64,000 nt of DNA from Anaerolineae bacterium (GCA_035529315.1 DATKWZ010000001.1:47685-111684); one strand, 5' to 3'. Positions 41,232 through 50,965 are shown, counted from the first letter of the stretch. The notes: a model not told the origin generated them from the letters alone. Numbers and translations: made by a program.

Positions 41232-44200
41232 GTGAAAATTAAACATTTTTCAAGGCTCTCAGTATCTATAGCCTGCCTGATTGTAGCTTTATTCTTTACC
41301 TTGACGGCAGCGTGCATTGCTCTGGCAAATAACGATCAGGTAAAAATCGGAGTTCTTGCCAAAAGAGGATTTGAGCGATGCCTGGAAAACTGGTCGCCTA
41401 CCGCAAAATATCTTACAGCCAGGATCCCCGGCAAAACCTTTGTTATTATACCCCTTGATCATGAACAAATTTACTCTTCTGTTGAAAAAGAGGAGGTCGA
41501 TTTTATTCTGGCCAACTCATCCTTTTATGTAGAACTGGAACACCGGTATGGAGCAAACCGTATCGCTACATTGAAAAACCGGTGTCTCGATAGCTTTTAT
41601 ACCAAATACTGGGGGGTGATTTTCTGGAAGGCGGAGCGGAGCGACATGCGGCAGCTCAAGGATATCAAAGGCAAAACCTTCGCGGCCACAGCAGAAGGCT
41701 CTTTTGGGGGCTGGAGAATGGCTTGGCGGGAATTTAAGGAAAAAGGGATTGATCCGTACAGGGATTTCAAAGATCTTAAATTTATTGGCACACAAGATGC
41801 CGTTGTTTACGCGGTCAGAGACGGCGAGGTCGATGCCGGAACAGTAAGGGCCGATACATTCATAAGAATGCACGCTGAAGGAAAGATCAATCTTCAAAAC
41901 TTTTATGTGGTTCATGAGCACGGCGGGAAGACAGTGGATTCCCCGCCATTTCCTCACTCAACCCGAGGATATCCTGAATGGCCAATGGCGGAACTCAAAC
42001 ACACTCCGAATGAATTGGCGGAAAAAGTTGCAATAGCGCTTCTTGAAATGCCTGCGGACTCCCCTGCGGCCATAGCAGCAGAATGCGGGGGATGGACCAT
42101 ACCCATGAACTATCAACCGATACATGAGTGTTTAAAGTATCTAAAGGTTGGGCCTTACAAGGATTTTGGCAAAATAACCCTGGCAGATGTTATTAAAAAA
42201 TACTGGTACTGGTTTTTATTTGCAGCGATTATATTTGTTATTATGTCGGGTTTTATCATTGAAATCCTGAATCTAAACAGGGGGCTTTCAGTATCCCGTA
42301 TCAGACTTGAGAAAGAGGTCTCCTTTCGTGAGCGGGCAGAGAAAGACCTGATTAAAGCAAAAAAAGCCGCGGAATCGGCCACTGAAGCAAAAAGTGTGTT
42401 CTTGGCCAACATGAGCCATGAGATCAGGACTCCGATGAACGGAGTAATCGCCGCCGCCGACCTGGCGCTGAGTGAAGATTTGCCTCCCAGAGTTAATCAC
42501 TATCTGGAGATCATACAATCTTCAGCCTATTCTTTACTGGAACTCATCAATGATATTCTTGACTTTTCAAAGGTTGAAGCCGGCAGGATTGAGCTGGAAT
42601 CACGGCCTTTTATGCTTGACGTGGTGCTGGATAGAGTAACCGATATGTTCATCAAAAAGAGCTCCGATAAAAACATCGAACTTCTTGTTGATATCGATCT
42701 GGAAACGCCAAGGGCTTTTACCGGTGATTCGTTCCGTCTCCAGCAAATTATCAAGAATCTGGTGGACAACGCAATTAAGTTCACCCCCAAAGGCGGCATT
42801 ATCCTTGTGGGAGTAAAGGCTTTGGAGAAAACATCAGACCAGGCAACACTTGCATTTTTTGTAAAAGACACCGGTATCGGGATAGCGCCTGAATATGTCA
42901 GCAAACTTTTTAAACCTTTCAGCCAGGCTGATGTGTCCACTACGCGAAAATATGCCGGGACCGGATTGGGGCTTAGTATCTGCAAACAGCTTGTGGAGTT
43001 GATGCACGGTGACATCCGGGTCGAAAGTGAGTTGGGCAAGGGAAGCACTTTCCATTTTACGGTAACTTTCAAATGCCGGGCCAAAGAGTGCAAACGCAGG
43101 TTAATACCGCCGCCTGATATCCAGGGTTTAAAAGTATTGGTTGTTGACGATTGCCCTGACAGCAGAACTATTTTGCAAAGGATTTTAGAGTCTTTTGGTT
43201 TCAGGCCGGAATTGGTCTCATCAGGTAAAGAGGCGCTTGACGTGCTTCAAGAAAACCAGACCATGAAAGAACCGTTTGATCTGGTGATTATTGATTGGCG
43301 CATGCCGGAGATGGATGGAATTGAGGCTGCAAGAATAATCAGGGAAGATTTGAAGCTGAATATTCCGATAATCATGATGACCGCCTTTGGAAGAGAAGCC
43401 GAAAAGCTGGAGGCTAAAAAGGCAGGGATCAACGCTTTTCTGACCAAACCCATATTCCAATCAACTCTTTTTAATGCTATAATGGATGCATTTGGAAAGG
43501 AATCGAGGGAAACAAGACCCGGCAGAGAAATCACAACAAAGGCATCAATATACAAGAAACACCTGAAAGGGCTTAGGATCCTTGTGGCAGAGGATAACCC
43601 AACGAACCAGGAAATTGCAAAGGCAATACTGGAGGGAGCAGAAATTGTTGTCGAAATCGTCAATAATGGGGAGGCGGCGGTCAAGGCGGCAAGGAAAGGC
43701 CGGTTTGATGCCGTACTAATGGACATCCAGATGCCGAAAATGGATGGGTATGAAGCGACAGCCGGTATTCGAAAAATCCCGGAATTGAAATCGCTTCCGA
43801 TAATTGCAATGACAGCCCATGCCATGAAGGGGGATGAGGAAAAATGTCTGGAGGCCGGAATGGATGGCTACATTAGCAAACCCATAAATCAGGACAGATT
43901 ATTCCAGACAATATGGAGAACGATAAAATCACAAAAAGGGCTGCCGTACGACAAAGAAGCTGAAACAGTTGTCCCGGAAGAGGCTGTGGATACCCCTGTT
44001 ATCGCAACCCAGGTTCTTCCGGCTAAACTGCCGGGGATAAACATACAGGATGCCTTGAAAGCGCTGGATATCGGCTCAGATGTTTTTAAACGTATACTGA
44101 TGGGATTCCTCAGGAACAATAAGGATGTTCCCAGCAACATAAAGGATCTATTTGATAAGAAAGACTGGGAATCACTTGTGCATTTGGCTCACAGCCTCAA

Positions 44201-44636
44201 AGGGAGCGCCGGCAATATCGGAGCTGTTGATTTGCAAGAGGCGGCCTTTCAGCTTGAGAAAGCAAGCAGAAAAGGAGCTGTAAATCCACCAGGGGAAAAC
44301 CTGGCAGATAATATGGTGGCGGCGCTGAACCGGGTACTGAAATCTTTGCAGACCCTTGCTGATACGGAAAAAAGTCCTGTCCGCGTGCAACTCACAGGCA
44401 GGGAGCCGTTGGATGTTAAAGTCGGCGCTGTTGATCCGGCAAAGGTCATACCCTTGTTGAAACAGCTTGCCGATGACCTTGAACTTGCCGATCCTGAAGA
44501 AATTAAGATGCATTTTAATGGCGTAAAGGAACATATTGACAAATCCATAATAGAAAAACTTGAAAATCAAATAAATAATTATGACTATGATAATGCTCTG
44601 AAAACACTCAAGGGGATTAAGGGACTGAGGGATTGA
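41232..44636 (+). CDS. Hybrid sensor histidine kinase with PhnD-like sensor, two REC and HPt domains
   Basis: 1134 residues from GTG 41232, chosen because GAGGTGA lies 5 bases upstream; an ATG at 41196 is in frame but has no site. Order: membrane anchor (about 10-30), periplasmic phosphonate/phosphate-binding-like domain (about 35-310, DQVKIGVLAKRGFERCLE), second membrane helix (about 322-345), HisKA with His396 in [11 protein letters not shown], HATPase (about 500-610), two REC domains (LKVLVVDDCP and LRILVAEDNP starts, acceptors in IDWRMPEMDG and MDIQMPKMDG), HPt with His987 in LAHSLKGSAGN, and a tail of ~70 residues shared with the kinase at 46750. It probably senses a small periplasmic ligand and feeds the downstream phosphatase-kinase. 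Confidence 0.92.
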   Translation: MKIKHFSRLSVSIACLIVALFFTLTAACIALANNDQVKIGVLAKRGFERCLENWSPTAKYLTARIPGKTFVIIPLDHEQIYSSVEKEEVDFILANSSFYVELEHRYGANRIATLKNRCLDSFYTKYWGVIFWKAERSDMRQLKDIKGKTFAATAEGSFGGWRMAWREFKEKGIDPYRDFKDLKFIGTQDAVVYAVRDGEVDAGTVRADTFIRMHAEGKINLQNFYVVHEHGGKTVDSPPFPHSTRGYPEWPMAELKHTPNELAEKVAIALLEMPADSPAAIAAECGGWTIPMNYQPIHECLKYLKVGPYKDFGKITLADVIKKYWYWFLFAAIIFVIMSGFIIEILNLNRGLSVSRIRLEKEVSFRERAEKDLIKAKKAAESATEAKSVFLANMSHEIRTPMNGVIAAADLALSEDLPPRVNHYLEIIQSSAYSLLELINDILDFSKVEAGRIELESRPFMLDVVLDRVTDMFIKKSSDKNIELLVDIDLETPRAFTGDSFRLQQIIKNLVDNAIKFTPKGGIILVGVKALEKTSDQATLAFFVKDTGIGIAPEYVSKLFKPFSQADVSTTRKYAGTGLGLSICKQLVELMHGDIRVESELGKGSTFHFTVTFKCRAKECKRRLIPPPDIQGLKVLVVDDCPDSRTILQRILESFGFRPELVSSGKEALDVLQENQTMKEPFDLVIIDWRMPEMDGIEAARIIREDLKLNIPIIMMTAFGREAEKLEAKKAGINAFLTKPIFQSTLFNAIMDAFGKESRETRPGREITTKASIYKKHLKGLRILVAEDNPTNQEIAKAILEGAEIVVEIVNNGEAAVKAARKGRFDAVLMDIQMPKMDGYEATAGIRKIPELKSLPIIAMTAHAMKGDEEKCLEAGMDGYISKPINQDRLFQTIWRTIKSQKGLPYDKEAETVVPEEAVDTPVIATQVLPAKLPGINIQDALKALDIGSDVFKRILMGFLRNNKDVPSNIKDLFDKKDWESLVHLAHSLKGSAGNIGAVDLQEAAFQLEKASRKGAVNPPGENLADNMVAALNRVLKSLQTLADTEKSPVRVQLTGREPLDVKVGAVDPAKVIPLLKQLADDLELADPEEIKMHFNGVKEHIDKSIIEKLENQINNYDYDNALKTLKGIKGLRD

Positions 44637-44645
44637 GGGATTGGG
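44613..44645 (+). repeat. Tandem GGGATTGA octamers
   Basis: GGGATTAA, GGGACTGA, GGGATTGA and GGGATTGG run in tandem across the end of the kinase and up to the start of the next gene, an imperfect 8-base repeat of four units. Confidence 0.65.
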
Positions 44646-44653
44646 TGACAACC

Positions 44654-46225
44654 ATGAAAAAAGTTAAGCCTTTAGTTTTAATTGTTGATGATAATTCGAT
44701 CAATATCGACCTGCTGGTGAATACATTGAAAAATGATTACCGGTTGGGAATCGCCAAAAACGGGGCAAAAGCGCTTGAATACGCAGACAAATACCTGCCT
44801 GACCTGATCCTTCTGGACATTATGATGCCTGAAATGAACGGATATGAGGTATGCACCCGGCTGAAAGCTGCTACAAAGACCAAAGATATCCCGATAATTT
44901 TCATTACTGCAATGAGTGAAGAGGGGCACAAAACCAGAGGATTTGAAGTGGGTGCGCTGGATTATATCACCAAACCGTTTCATGCAGCTGAAGTAAAAGC
45001 AAGGGTTAAGACACATCTGGCTCTTAAAGAAGCGCGTGATCAGGAAATATATATAGCCTCCAGAATTCAGCAAACCCTTCTGATCGGCCAATCTCCACAT
45101 AATATCCAGGGGATTCAGATAGCCCATTTAACAGCTGCTTCACAAAAGATCGACGGTGATTTTTATGATTTCTTTAAACACAGCGACCTGTGTTTTGACA
45201 TTGTGGTTGGAGATGTTATGGGCAAGGGAATCCCTGCAGCTCTTTTGGGTGCGGCATTAAAGAGCCATCTTTTGCGTGTTCTGAATGAACTAAGCCTTTT
45301 AATCAACAAAGATAATCCGCCTGAGCCGGCTCAAATTATTTCATCTGTACACACACAAGTGATCGATCAGCTCGAAGATTTGGAAACCTTTGCAACCCTG
45401 TGTTATGCGAGATTCGATATGGCCCAATATATGTACAGCTTTGTTGATTGCGGGCATATGAGGACTATTCATTTTCACAATGATACAAACAACTGCAGTT
45501 TGCTCCGCGGGGTTAATATGCCGCTTGGTTTTCCGGAAAAGGAGCCATTCAGGCAGAAAACCGTTCGGTTCAAACCAGGAGATCTTTTTGTGTTCTATTC
45601 AGACGGCTTGACAGAATCCAAAGATCGGGATGGCAATCTTTATGGAGAGAAACGTCTGGTCGATTTTGTGCAGATAAACGCAAAAATCGAGCTGGAAAAT
45701 CTTATAAACAGTATCTGGAACGATATTATCGCATTTTCAGAATCTGAAACCTTTGATGATGATGTTACCTGCGTTTTAGTCAAGATCGGCAAGAGGGCAT
45801 CACGCCCCGCGCTGTCAACTGAATCAGAACTTGAGATAATAAGCGACCTGAAAGAGCTGGAGCGGGTCAGAGCCTTTGCCAGAGAGTTTTGTGCCCGGGT
45901 AAAGGATTATTCGCTGGATGCAAAGCGTATAAGCATGATCGAACTGGCTGTTACCGAAGTTACGGTAAATATAATTAAGCATGCATATAAAAGCCGCGGC
46001 AATGAAACGATTCAGATCAATGCCAAAGCATCGGCTGACGAAATTGAGATTCGGTTTTACGACCGGGGTGAAAAGTTCGAACTGAAATCGGTTCCACAGC
46101 CGGTATTTGACGGATCACGTGAAAATGGATTCGGTCTTCACATAATTGCTCATACTGTGGATGAAGTGGTATATTCTCGGGATGATCAAGGTAAAAATTG
46201 CACCTGTTTGAAAATTAAACTATAG
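44654..46225 (+). CDS. HsbR/CrsR-like response regulator: REC, PP2C phosphatase and HATPase
   Basis: 523 residues from ATG 44654. REC domain (1-125) with phosphoacceptor Asp55 in LILLDIMMPEMNG; PP2C SpoIIE-type domain (about 165-375, IDGDFYDFF, VGDVMGKGIPAALLG, FYSDGLTESKD and FDDDVTCVLV); C-terminal anti-sigma-factor-type HATPase (about 385-523, AVTEVTVNIIKHAYK, GFGLHIIAHTVDEV). The same three-part layout is known in HsbR (Pseudomonas) and CrsR (Shewanella), which both phosphorylate and dephosphorylate a STAS partner. That partner is encoded 131 bases downstream. Its stop codon lies inside the end of an inverted-repeat element. Confidence 0.9.
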   Translation: MKKVKPLVLIVDDNSINIDLLVNTLKNDYRLGIAKNGAKALEYADKYLPDLILLDIMMPEMNGYEVCTRLKAATKTKDIPIIFITAMSEEGHKTRGFEVGALDYITKPFHAAEVKARVKTHLALKEARDQEIYIASRIQQTLLIGQSPHNIQGIQIAHLTAASQKIDGDFYDFFKHSDLCFDIVVGDVMGKGIPAALLGAALKSHLLRVLNELSLLINKDNPPEPAQIISSVHTQVIDQLEDLETFATLCYARFDMAQYMYSFVDCGHMRTIHFHNDTNNCSLLRGVNMPLGFPEKEPFRQKTVRFKPGDLFVFYSDGLTESKDRDGNLYGEKRLVDFVQINAKIELENLINSIWNDIIAFSESETFDDDVTCVLVKIGKRASRPALSTESELEIISDLKELERVRAFAREFCARVKDYSLDAKRISMIELAVTEVTVNIIKHAYKSRGNETIQINAKASADEIEIRFYDRGEKFELKSVPQPVFDGSRENGFGLHIIAHTVDEVVYSRDDQGKNCTCLKIKL

Positions 46226-46340
46226 ACTTTCAGATAAATAATTTCACCGCGTTATCGGTCGGACTTCTCGACGACGTACTGACATGTACGCCTTAAAGCC
46301 TCCCTTTAGCCTTGTGAAATGAATTATCTGAAAGTCTATA
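46221..46340 (+). mobile_element. MITE-like element with 17-bp perfect inverted ends
   Basis: TATAGACTTTCAGATAA (46221-46237) and its exact complement (46324-46340) bound a 120-bp segment without coding capacity; homology of the arms continues inward (ATAATTTCAC / GTGAAATGAATTA). The left end supplies the TAG stop of the preceding gene. No transposase is present. It may also fold to a long hairpin that affects mRNA between the phosphatase and STAS genes. Confidence 0.7.
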
Positions 46341-46356
46341 ACCGGAGGTAATTAAG

Positions 46357-46692
46357 ATGGAATTAAGCACGGAAGAAATTAGTGACATTACTGTTGTAAC
46401 GGTTCTAACAGAGGTTCTTGACGCCGGCAATACTGATGAATTCAAGACAGGCTTTGCTTCTATACTTAATGAAAGCAATAAAGTGATATTTGAAATGAGC
46501 CATGTTAAATTTATCGACAGTTCCGGGTGCGGAACACTGCTGTTTTGTCAAAAACAATTAAGTAAGCTGGGAGGCAACCTCAAGCTGTGCGGAGTGCAGG
46601 AGCCGGTTCGTTCACTGTTTGAGCTTGTCCGGATGGATAGAGTAATTGATATTTTTAACTCAAAAGAAGAGGCCATTAAGTCATTTCAATAA
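46357..46692 (+). CDS. STAS-domain anti-sigma factor antagonist (HsbA/CrsA-like)
   Basis: 111 residues with the SpoIIAA-type pattern VTVLTEVLDAGNTDEF, IFEMSHVKFIDSSGCGTLL and a C-terminal LFELVRMDRVIDIF. The phosphorylatable serine would be in DSSGCG (Ser55/Ser56). CGGAGG precedes the ATG. Its likely kinase and phosphatase is the REC-PP2C-HATPase protein just upstream. In Pseudomonas the homologous HsbA binds FlgM or a diguanylate cyclase; the partner here is unknown. Confidence 0.9.
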   Translation: MELSTEEISDITVVTVLTEVLDAGNTDEFKTGFASILNESNKVIFEMSHVKFIDSSGCGTLLFCQKQLSKLGGNLKLCGVQEPVRSLFELVRMDRVIDIFNSKEEAIKSFQ

Positions 46693-46749
46693 AATTGCCT
46701 GCGCTATTAACCCGGCCTGCAAGTTCCCGTTGATCCGGAGGTTAAGTTG

Positions 46750-48993
46750 ATGAGAAACCTGATTAATAAACCTTTGAAAAGCATGAGAATGCGAACCAAG
46801 ATGTTTATAGTCACCGTTGTTCTTGTGGGTTTCTTTATGGGTCTTAGTCTCTATCAGAGTCTTGTAATACATAAAAGGACCGCTATGGACCAGGTAGCGC
46901 ACTTTTCGGACAGCCTCATGGAAAATATTTACAGCGCCATCAGGTTTCCCATGTCCATAGGGGACGAAAAAACAATAAGGGAACAGATGAAGGATGTCAA
47001 AGAGCGTATAGGCAATATCCAGGTCTATATTCTGGACTTTCGCAGGGGAATCTCTTATGCGTCAGAAAAGGAACGCGTTAACAGCAGCATGGAAAAGTAC
47101 CTCAATGGGAACGATTCGCGCAAGGCTTTGGCTCAAGTGCTGGCAACCGGCAAAGCCCCTGGAGAATCATTTGCCGACATAGAGAACGAAAAATCTTTTC
47201 TGGTAACCATTAAGCCGATCCTTAATGAATCATCCTGCCGCCACTGTCATGGAGCCAGCAGAAAGGTCCTTGGTGCAATGGTTATTAAACAGCATGTAGG
47301 GGATGTGCTTGCGGCAATAGTTCAGACTAGAAACAGACTTATTATCTATTTTGCGACCGCTCTTATAGGCCTGGTGCTCTTCATCAATTTTTTCTTTTCC
47401 AGGATGGTTTCACAGCGTATCCGCCTGCTTGGGGAAAAAACCGGCCAGGTGGCTGCGGGTGATGTTACTGTAAAAGTTGTCGATGATCATCAAGACTCGA
47501 TCGGAGCATTGTCTCACAACTTCAACCAAATGGTAAAAAGCATACGAGACAGGATGGAATATGCCAACAGCCTCAAGCTCGGGATTTCCGATCCCTTCTT
47601 CACGGTCGATCCGGAGATGAATGTGGCATTTATTAATGAGGCTGCAGCACGTCTGGCAGGCCTGTCACGCGAAGAGGCAATTGGAATGCCATGTTGCGAA
47701 GTGTTTAATAGTTCAATCTGCAAAGACGGATGTCCAGTAGAAAAGGCTCTGGAAACCGATGAGGCTACAGTGGGCCAACGGGCAACCATAAAAAATCGAA
47801 AAGGCCGCGAGATTCCAATAATGGCCAGTTCCGCTCTCCTGAAGGATTCTTCAGGAAAAGTTCTGGGAGGATTCGAGATCCTCCGTGATTTGACCGCCGA
47901 GGTGAAAGCAGAAAAGAGGCTTCAGAACGCGTACCTTCGGGAAGGGAAGGCTAAACGGGACGCCGAAGCCGCCACCAGAGCCAAGAGCGACTTTTTGGCC
48001 AATATGAGCCATGAAATTCGGACACCCATGAACGGGGTCATTGCCGCCACCGACCTGGCGCTGAGCGAGGATTCCCCTCCCAAAGTGAAGCATTATCTGG
48101 GAATAATTCAATCGTCAGCTTATTCCCTGCTGGGAATCATCAATGACATCCTCGATTTTTCAAAGATCGAAGCTGATAAGCTCGACATAGAAACACACCC
48201 CTTTTTGTTAGACGAGGTAATAGATAGAGTAACGGACGCGTTTATGACTAAGGCTGTTGAGAAGGGGGTCGAGCTTCATGTTAATATTGATTCTGAAGCG
48301 CCAAATGCTCTTGTCGGCGATTCTTTGCGTCTTCAGCAAATTATCACGAATCTGGTGGACAATGCAATAAAGTTCACAAAAAAGGGCGGCATCATCCTTG
48401 TGGGAGTAAAGGCTTTGGAGAAAACCTCAGACCGGACAACACTTGCATTTTTTGTAAAAGACACCGGTATCGGGATAACGCCTGAATACGTCGACAAACT
48501 TTTTAAACCTTTCACCCAGGCTGATACCTCCACCACGCGAAAACATTCCGGCACAGGATTGGGGCTTAGCATCTGCAAGCGGCTTGTGGGGTTGATGGGC
48601 GGCAGAATCTGGGTCGAAAGCGAATCCGGCAAGGGAAGCACTTTCAACTTCACAGTGCGCCTCGGCCGGCAATCTGAGGATCAGAAACGAAAGTTCGTGT
48701 TTCCTGGTGAAACAGTTGTTCAGGGAGAATCTATGGATACCCCGGTTATGGCAAAAGAGGTTCTTGCGGCAGAGGTCATGCCTTTGTTGAAACAGCTTGC
48801 TGATGCTCTTGAACTTGCCGATCCTGAAAAAATTAATATTAGTTTTAAAGCTGTTAAGGAACATCTGGATTTCTCAACACTCCAGAAGCTTGAAAATCAA
48901 TTAAATGATTATGACTATGGCAAGGCGCTGAAAAGCCTGGAAGAAATTGCGGCAAAGATGGGCGGGTGGTTAAATCAAGAGAAGAGGCGGTAA
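46750..48993 (+). CDS. Sensor histidine kinase with CxxCH sensor, HAMP and PAS domains
   Basis: 747 residues from ATG 46750 after CGGAGG. A first membrane helix (about 18-40), a periplasmic sensor (about 40-195) with [12 protein letters not shown], that is a CxxCH c-type heme motif at C163-H167, a second helix (about 196-217), HAMP (218-275), PAS (about 280-390, [20 protein letters not shown]), HisKA with His421 in [11 protein letters not shown], and HATPase (about 525-640). Receiver and HPt domains are absent; the last ~75 residues resemble the extreme C-terminus of the kinase at 41232, as if the intervening modules had been deleted. Heme attachment would suggest redox or gas sensing (inference). 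Confidence 0.9.
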   Translation: MRNLINKPLKSMRMRTKMFIVTVVLVGFFMGLSLYQSLVIHKRTAMDQVAHFSDSLMENIYSAIRFPMSIGDEKTIREQMKDVKERIGNIQVYILDFRRGISYASEKERVNSSMEKYLNGNDSRKALAQVLATGKAPGESFADIENEKSFLVTIKPILNESSCRHCHGASRKVLGAMVIKQHVGDVLAAIVQTRNRLIIYFATALIGLVLFINFFFSRMVSQRIRLLGEKTGQVAAGDVTVKVVDDHQDSIGALSHNFNQMVKSIRDRMEYANSLKLGISDPFFTVDPEMNVAFINEAAARLAGLSREEAIGMPCCEVFNSSICKDGCPVEKALETDEATVGQRATIKNRKGREIPIMASSALLKDSSGKVLGGFEILRDLTAEVKAEKRLQNAYLREGKAKRDAEAATRAKSDFLANMSHEIRTPMNGVIAATDLALSEDSPPKVKHYLGIIQSSAYSLLGIINDILDFSKIEADKLDIETHPFLLDEVIDRVTDAFMTKAVEKGVELHVNIDSEAPNALVGDSLRLQQIITNLVDNAIKFTKKGGIILVGVKALEKTSDRTTLAFFVKDTGIGITPEYVDKLFKPFTQADTSTTRKHSGTGLGLSICKRLVGLMGGRIWVESESGKGSTFNFTVRLGRQSEDQKRKFVFPGETVVQGESMDTPVMAKEVLAAEVMPLLKQLADALELADPEKINISFKAVKEHLDFSTLQKLENQLNDYDYGKALKSLEEIAAKMGGWLNQEKRR

Positions 48994-49006
48994 AGGCATT
49001 TTAATA

Positions 49007-49039
49007 TTGGTCGAGTGGGAAACTCCCCGACTCGACCAA
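49007..49039. terminator. Bidirectional terminator between kinase and glycosyltransferase
   Basis: TTGGTCGAGT and ACTCGACCAA form a perfect 10-bp stem around a 13-base loop, followed by TTT on the plus strand. It separates the convergent histidine kinase and glycosyltransferase genes. Confidence 0.75.
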
Positions 49040-49069
49040 TTTCCTACTCGACTACTCAACATTAATTTA

Positions 49070-50344
49070 TCATGACCCGTAATAATTAATTAAAATCTGT
49101 TCAATCTTTTCTTCTAACATTTCATATGAAAGATAACGCCATCCAAGCATATAGTTTTTTTCAGCCATTTGAGCCATCCGCTCAGGGTTTTTTAACAGAT
49201 CGTTTATGTTGTCGATAGTATTTTGTGTTATATAGCTGTTAAAAGAAATTACATCAAAACCTTTTGGCTCAATATCTGACACAAAAATTGAATACCTGTT
49301 AATAGCTATCGGCTTTCTGAAATATATGGCTTCAACAAAGGCATTGCCGTACCCTTCATATGCAGATGGATAGGTTATAAGATTTGCGTGTTGATACACA
49401 TCCCACAATGTGTATATTTTCCTCCCGTTTTCATCAAAACCCCTTTTTAACCCGATCCTGTCGGATATTATTTTAAGATCAACATTTATTAATTTTACGA
49501 ACTCTTCAATGCGCATTAAATAATCCCGCCCTTCATCTCCTGCCTTGTGGCTTATAACAAGTGATGCTTTTGGGTGGTCAAGCCTTTTTACAATTTCAGC
49601 AGCGGTTTCTATCCCTTTTCTTGAAATAACCCTTGTTGGTTGAAGCACCAAAAGAGCATCTTCATCAAGGCCGATTTCTTTTTTTAAATCGCGATTATAA
49701 TCGTCTATTTGTGGAGGGAGAATTTTAAAGTCGACAACATTTGGAATTAATGTCCAACTGGCTCCTGTAAAGCTGCCAAACTTTTGTCCGGCTATAGAAT
49801 TAATTACCACATGTTGTATCTTTGGATGAACCGGCGGAAATGCGGCTCTTAAATAGTCTGTAGCAATCGGGCTGTAGAATCTTTCCCTTTCCCAGGGGAA
49901 GTCATGATGATGAGCTATTGTGGGCATTCCTGTTTCAATTATAAATTCTGTTATTGCAAGACCGAGCGGGATATTTACAGGAATTGCCAGAGCATTTTCT
50001 ACAACCAGGATTTCGAAACCAAAATTTGAATGAAATTTTGCGATCTCAACTTTCAGCTCTTCTTTCAGCTGCTGAATTCTTCTGCTGATTTCAGGTGTGC
50101 GTTTTTTTTCTACGAAAATAGCCTGTTGTATTTCAAGGATTTCTTCGTGATTAAAGAATGCCTTAGGCACAAGATGAGAGATTGCGGGATCGGTGTCAAG
50201 CATTCCTGCCATAAAATATACAGGACAACCCTTTGAGGCAAGCATCTCAGCCCATTTTTTTGTTTCAAGCGAAACTCCGTCCAACCCGGCAAATCTTGTA
50301 GAAATAAAACCGAATGAAGGTTTCTTGCGATCCCAAATGCTCAT
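49070..50344 (-). CDS. Glycosyltransferase family 4-like protein
   Basis: 424 residues of GT-B type. STRFAGLDGVSLETKKWAE marks the N-terminal domain; LVLQPTRVISRKGIETAAEIV and the donor-binding EGYGNAFVEAIYFRKPIAI mark the C-terminal domain (retaining GT4 pattern E-x7-E). It transfers a sugar from a nucleotide-sugar, but acceptor and product are not deducible. It is followed on the same strand by none but preceded by tatA (33-base gap). The start ATG lies at 50342-50344 with AAAAC upstream rather than a strong site. Confidence 0.82.
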   Translation of the reverse strand: MSIWDRKKPSFGFISTRFAGLDGVSLETKKWAEMLASKGCPVYFMAGMLDTDPAISHLVPKAFFNHEEILEIQQAIFVEKKRTPEISRRIQQLKEELKVEIAKFHSNFGFEILVVENALAIPVNIPLGLAITEFIIETGMPTIAHHHDFPWERERFYSPIATDYLRAAFPPVHPKIQHVVINSIAGQKFGSFTGASWTLIPNVVDFKILPPQIDDYNRDLKKEIGLDEDALLVLQPTRVISRKGIETAAEIVKRLDHPKASLVISHKAGDEGRDYLMRIEEFVKLINVDLKIISDRIGLKRGFDENGRKIYTLWDVYQHANLITYPSAYEGYGNAFVEAIYFRKPIAINRYSIFVSDIEPKGFDVISFNSYITQNTIDNINDLLKNPERMAQMAEKNYMLGWRYLSYEMLEEKIEQILINYYGS

Positions 50345-50377
50345 AATAAGTTTTTTAGCATGAATAATAAAAACAGA

Positions 50378-50560
50378 TTAGGATTTATTTCCTTCATCAA
50401 TTTTTTCTTTCTTTTTTTCCTCGTTTTCTGATGTGGCACCCTTGAAGTTTTTTATGGCCTTGCCTACACCTGCTCCAATTTCAGGAAGTTTACCAGCTCC
50501 AAAAATTATCAGAATGATAACGAGAATAATGATTAGTTCCGGCATGCCGATTCCAAACAT
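50378..50560 (-). CDS. tatA: Sec-independent translocase protein TatA
   Basis: 60 residues from ATG 50560, which follows GAGGAGG; the longer frame starting at 50623 is not supported. The single N-terminal membrane helix ([15 protein letters not shown]), [20 protein letters not shown] amphipathic helix and charged tail ([12 protein letters not shown]) are the TatA/E signature. No tatB or tatC lies nearby. It would build the pore that exports folded proteins such as periplasmic redox enzymes. Confidence 0.93.
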   Translation of the reverse strand: MFGIGMPELIIILVIILIIFGAGKLPEIGAGVGKAIKNFKGATSENEEKKKEKIDEGNKS

Positions 50561-50760
50561 ATAATCCTCCTCTTTGTTTAGTCTCATTGTTTTATTGGTT
50601 AACGCAAAAAAGCTGAAAAACACATTATATGTTAAACAGCGGACTCATATTGATTTTTTACTTATAAAATATAACACCAGCTTATTTATGTGTCAATCAT
50701 TTACAGCCATTTATGGTTATATCCAGGAGCCCGAATGCCCGAACTAAAACTATCCAAAAC

Positions 50761-50839
50761 TGTCATTTCGAGCGGAGCGAGAAATTCTATCATATTATTG
50801 ATATTGAAATTTAAGATTTCTCCCTTTGGTCAAAATGAC
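50761..50839 (+). repeat. GTCATTTCGAGCGGAGCGAG inverted repeat
   Basis: TGTCATTTCGAGCGGAGCGA and TCCCTTTGGTCAAAATGACA are imperfect inverted arms of an 79-base palindromic repeat of a type widely scattered in bacterial genomes. It lies upstream of ssrA; the rest of 50624-50890 shows nothing else. Confidence 0.7.
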
Positions 50840-50890
50840 AAAAAAAGGGGTTTTCGTTCAGGCACTATCTATTATGTTTCAGCGAAAAGA

Positions 50891-50919
50891 TTGACAAATT
50901 GAACATGCTGGTTTAGTAT
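50891..50919 (+). promoter_or_regulatory. Promoter of ssrA
   Basis: TTGACA (50891-50896), 17 bases, TAGTAT (50914-50919); an alternative TATAAA-like -10 lies a few bases on. The mature tmRNA starts 47 bases further. Confidence 0.55.
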
Positions 50920-50965
50920 ATAAAATAAGATTTTTTAAACACGTCTGTTTTTTCACCCTTTTCAT

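Noticed and set aside
50690..50902. 70-residue open frame upstream of ssrA
   Set aside because: Runs through the GTCATTTCGAG palindromic repeat; no ribosome-binding site or protein-like pattern.
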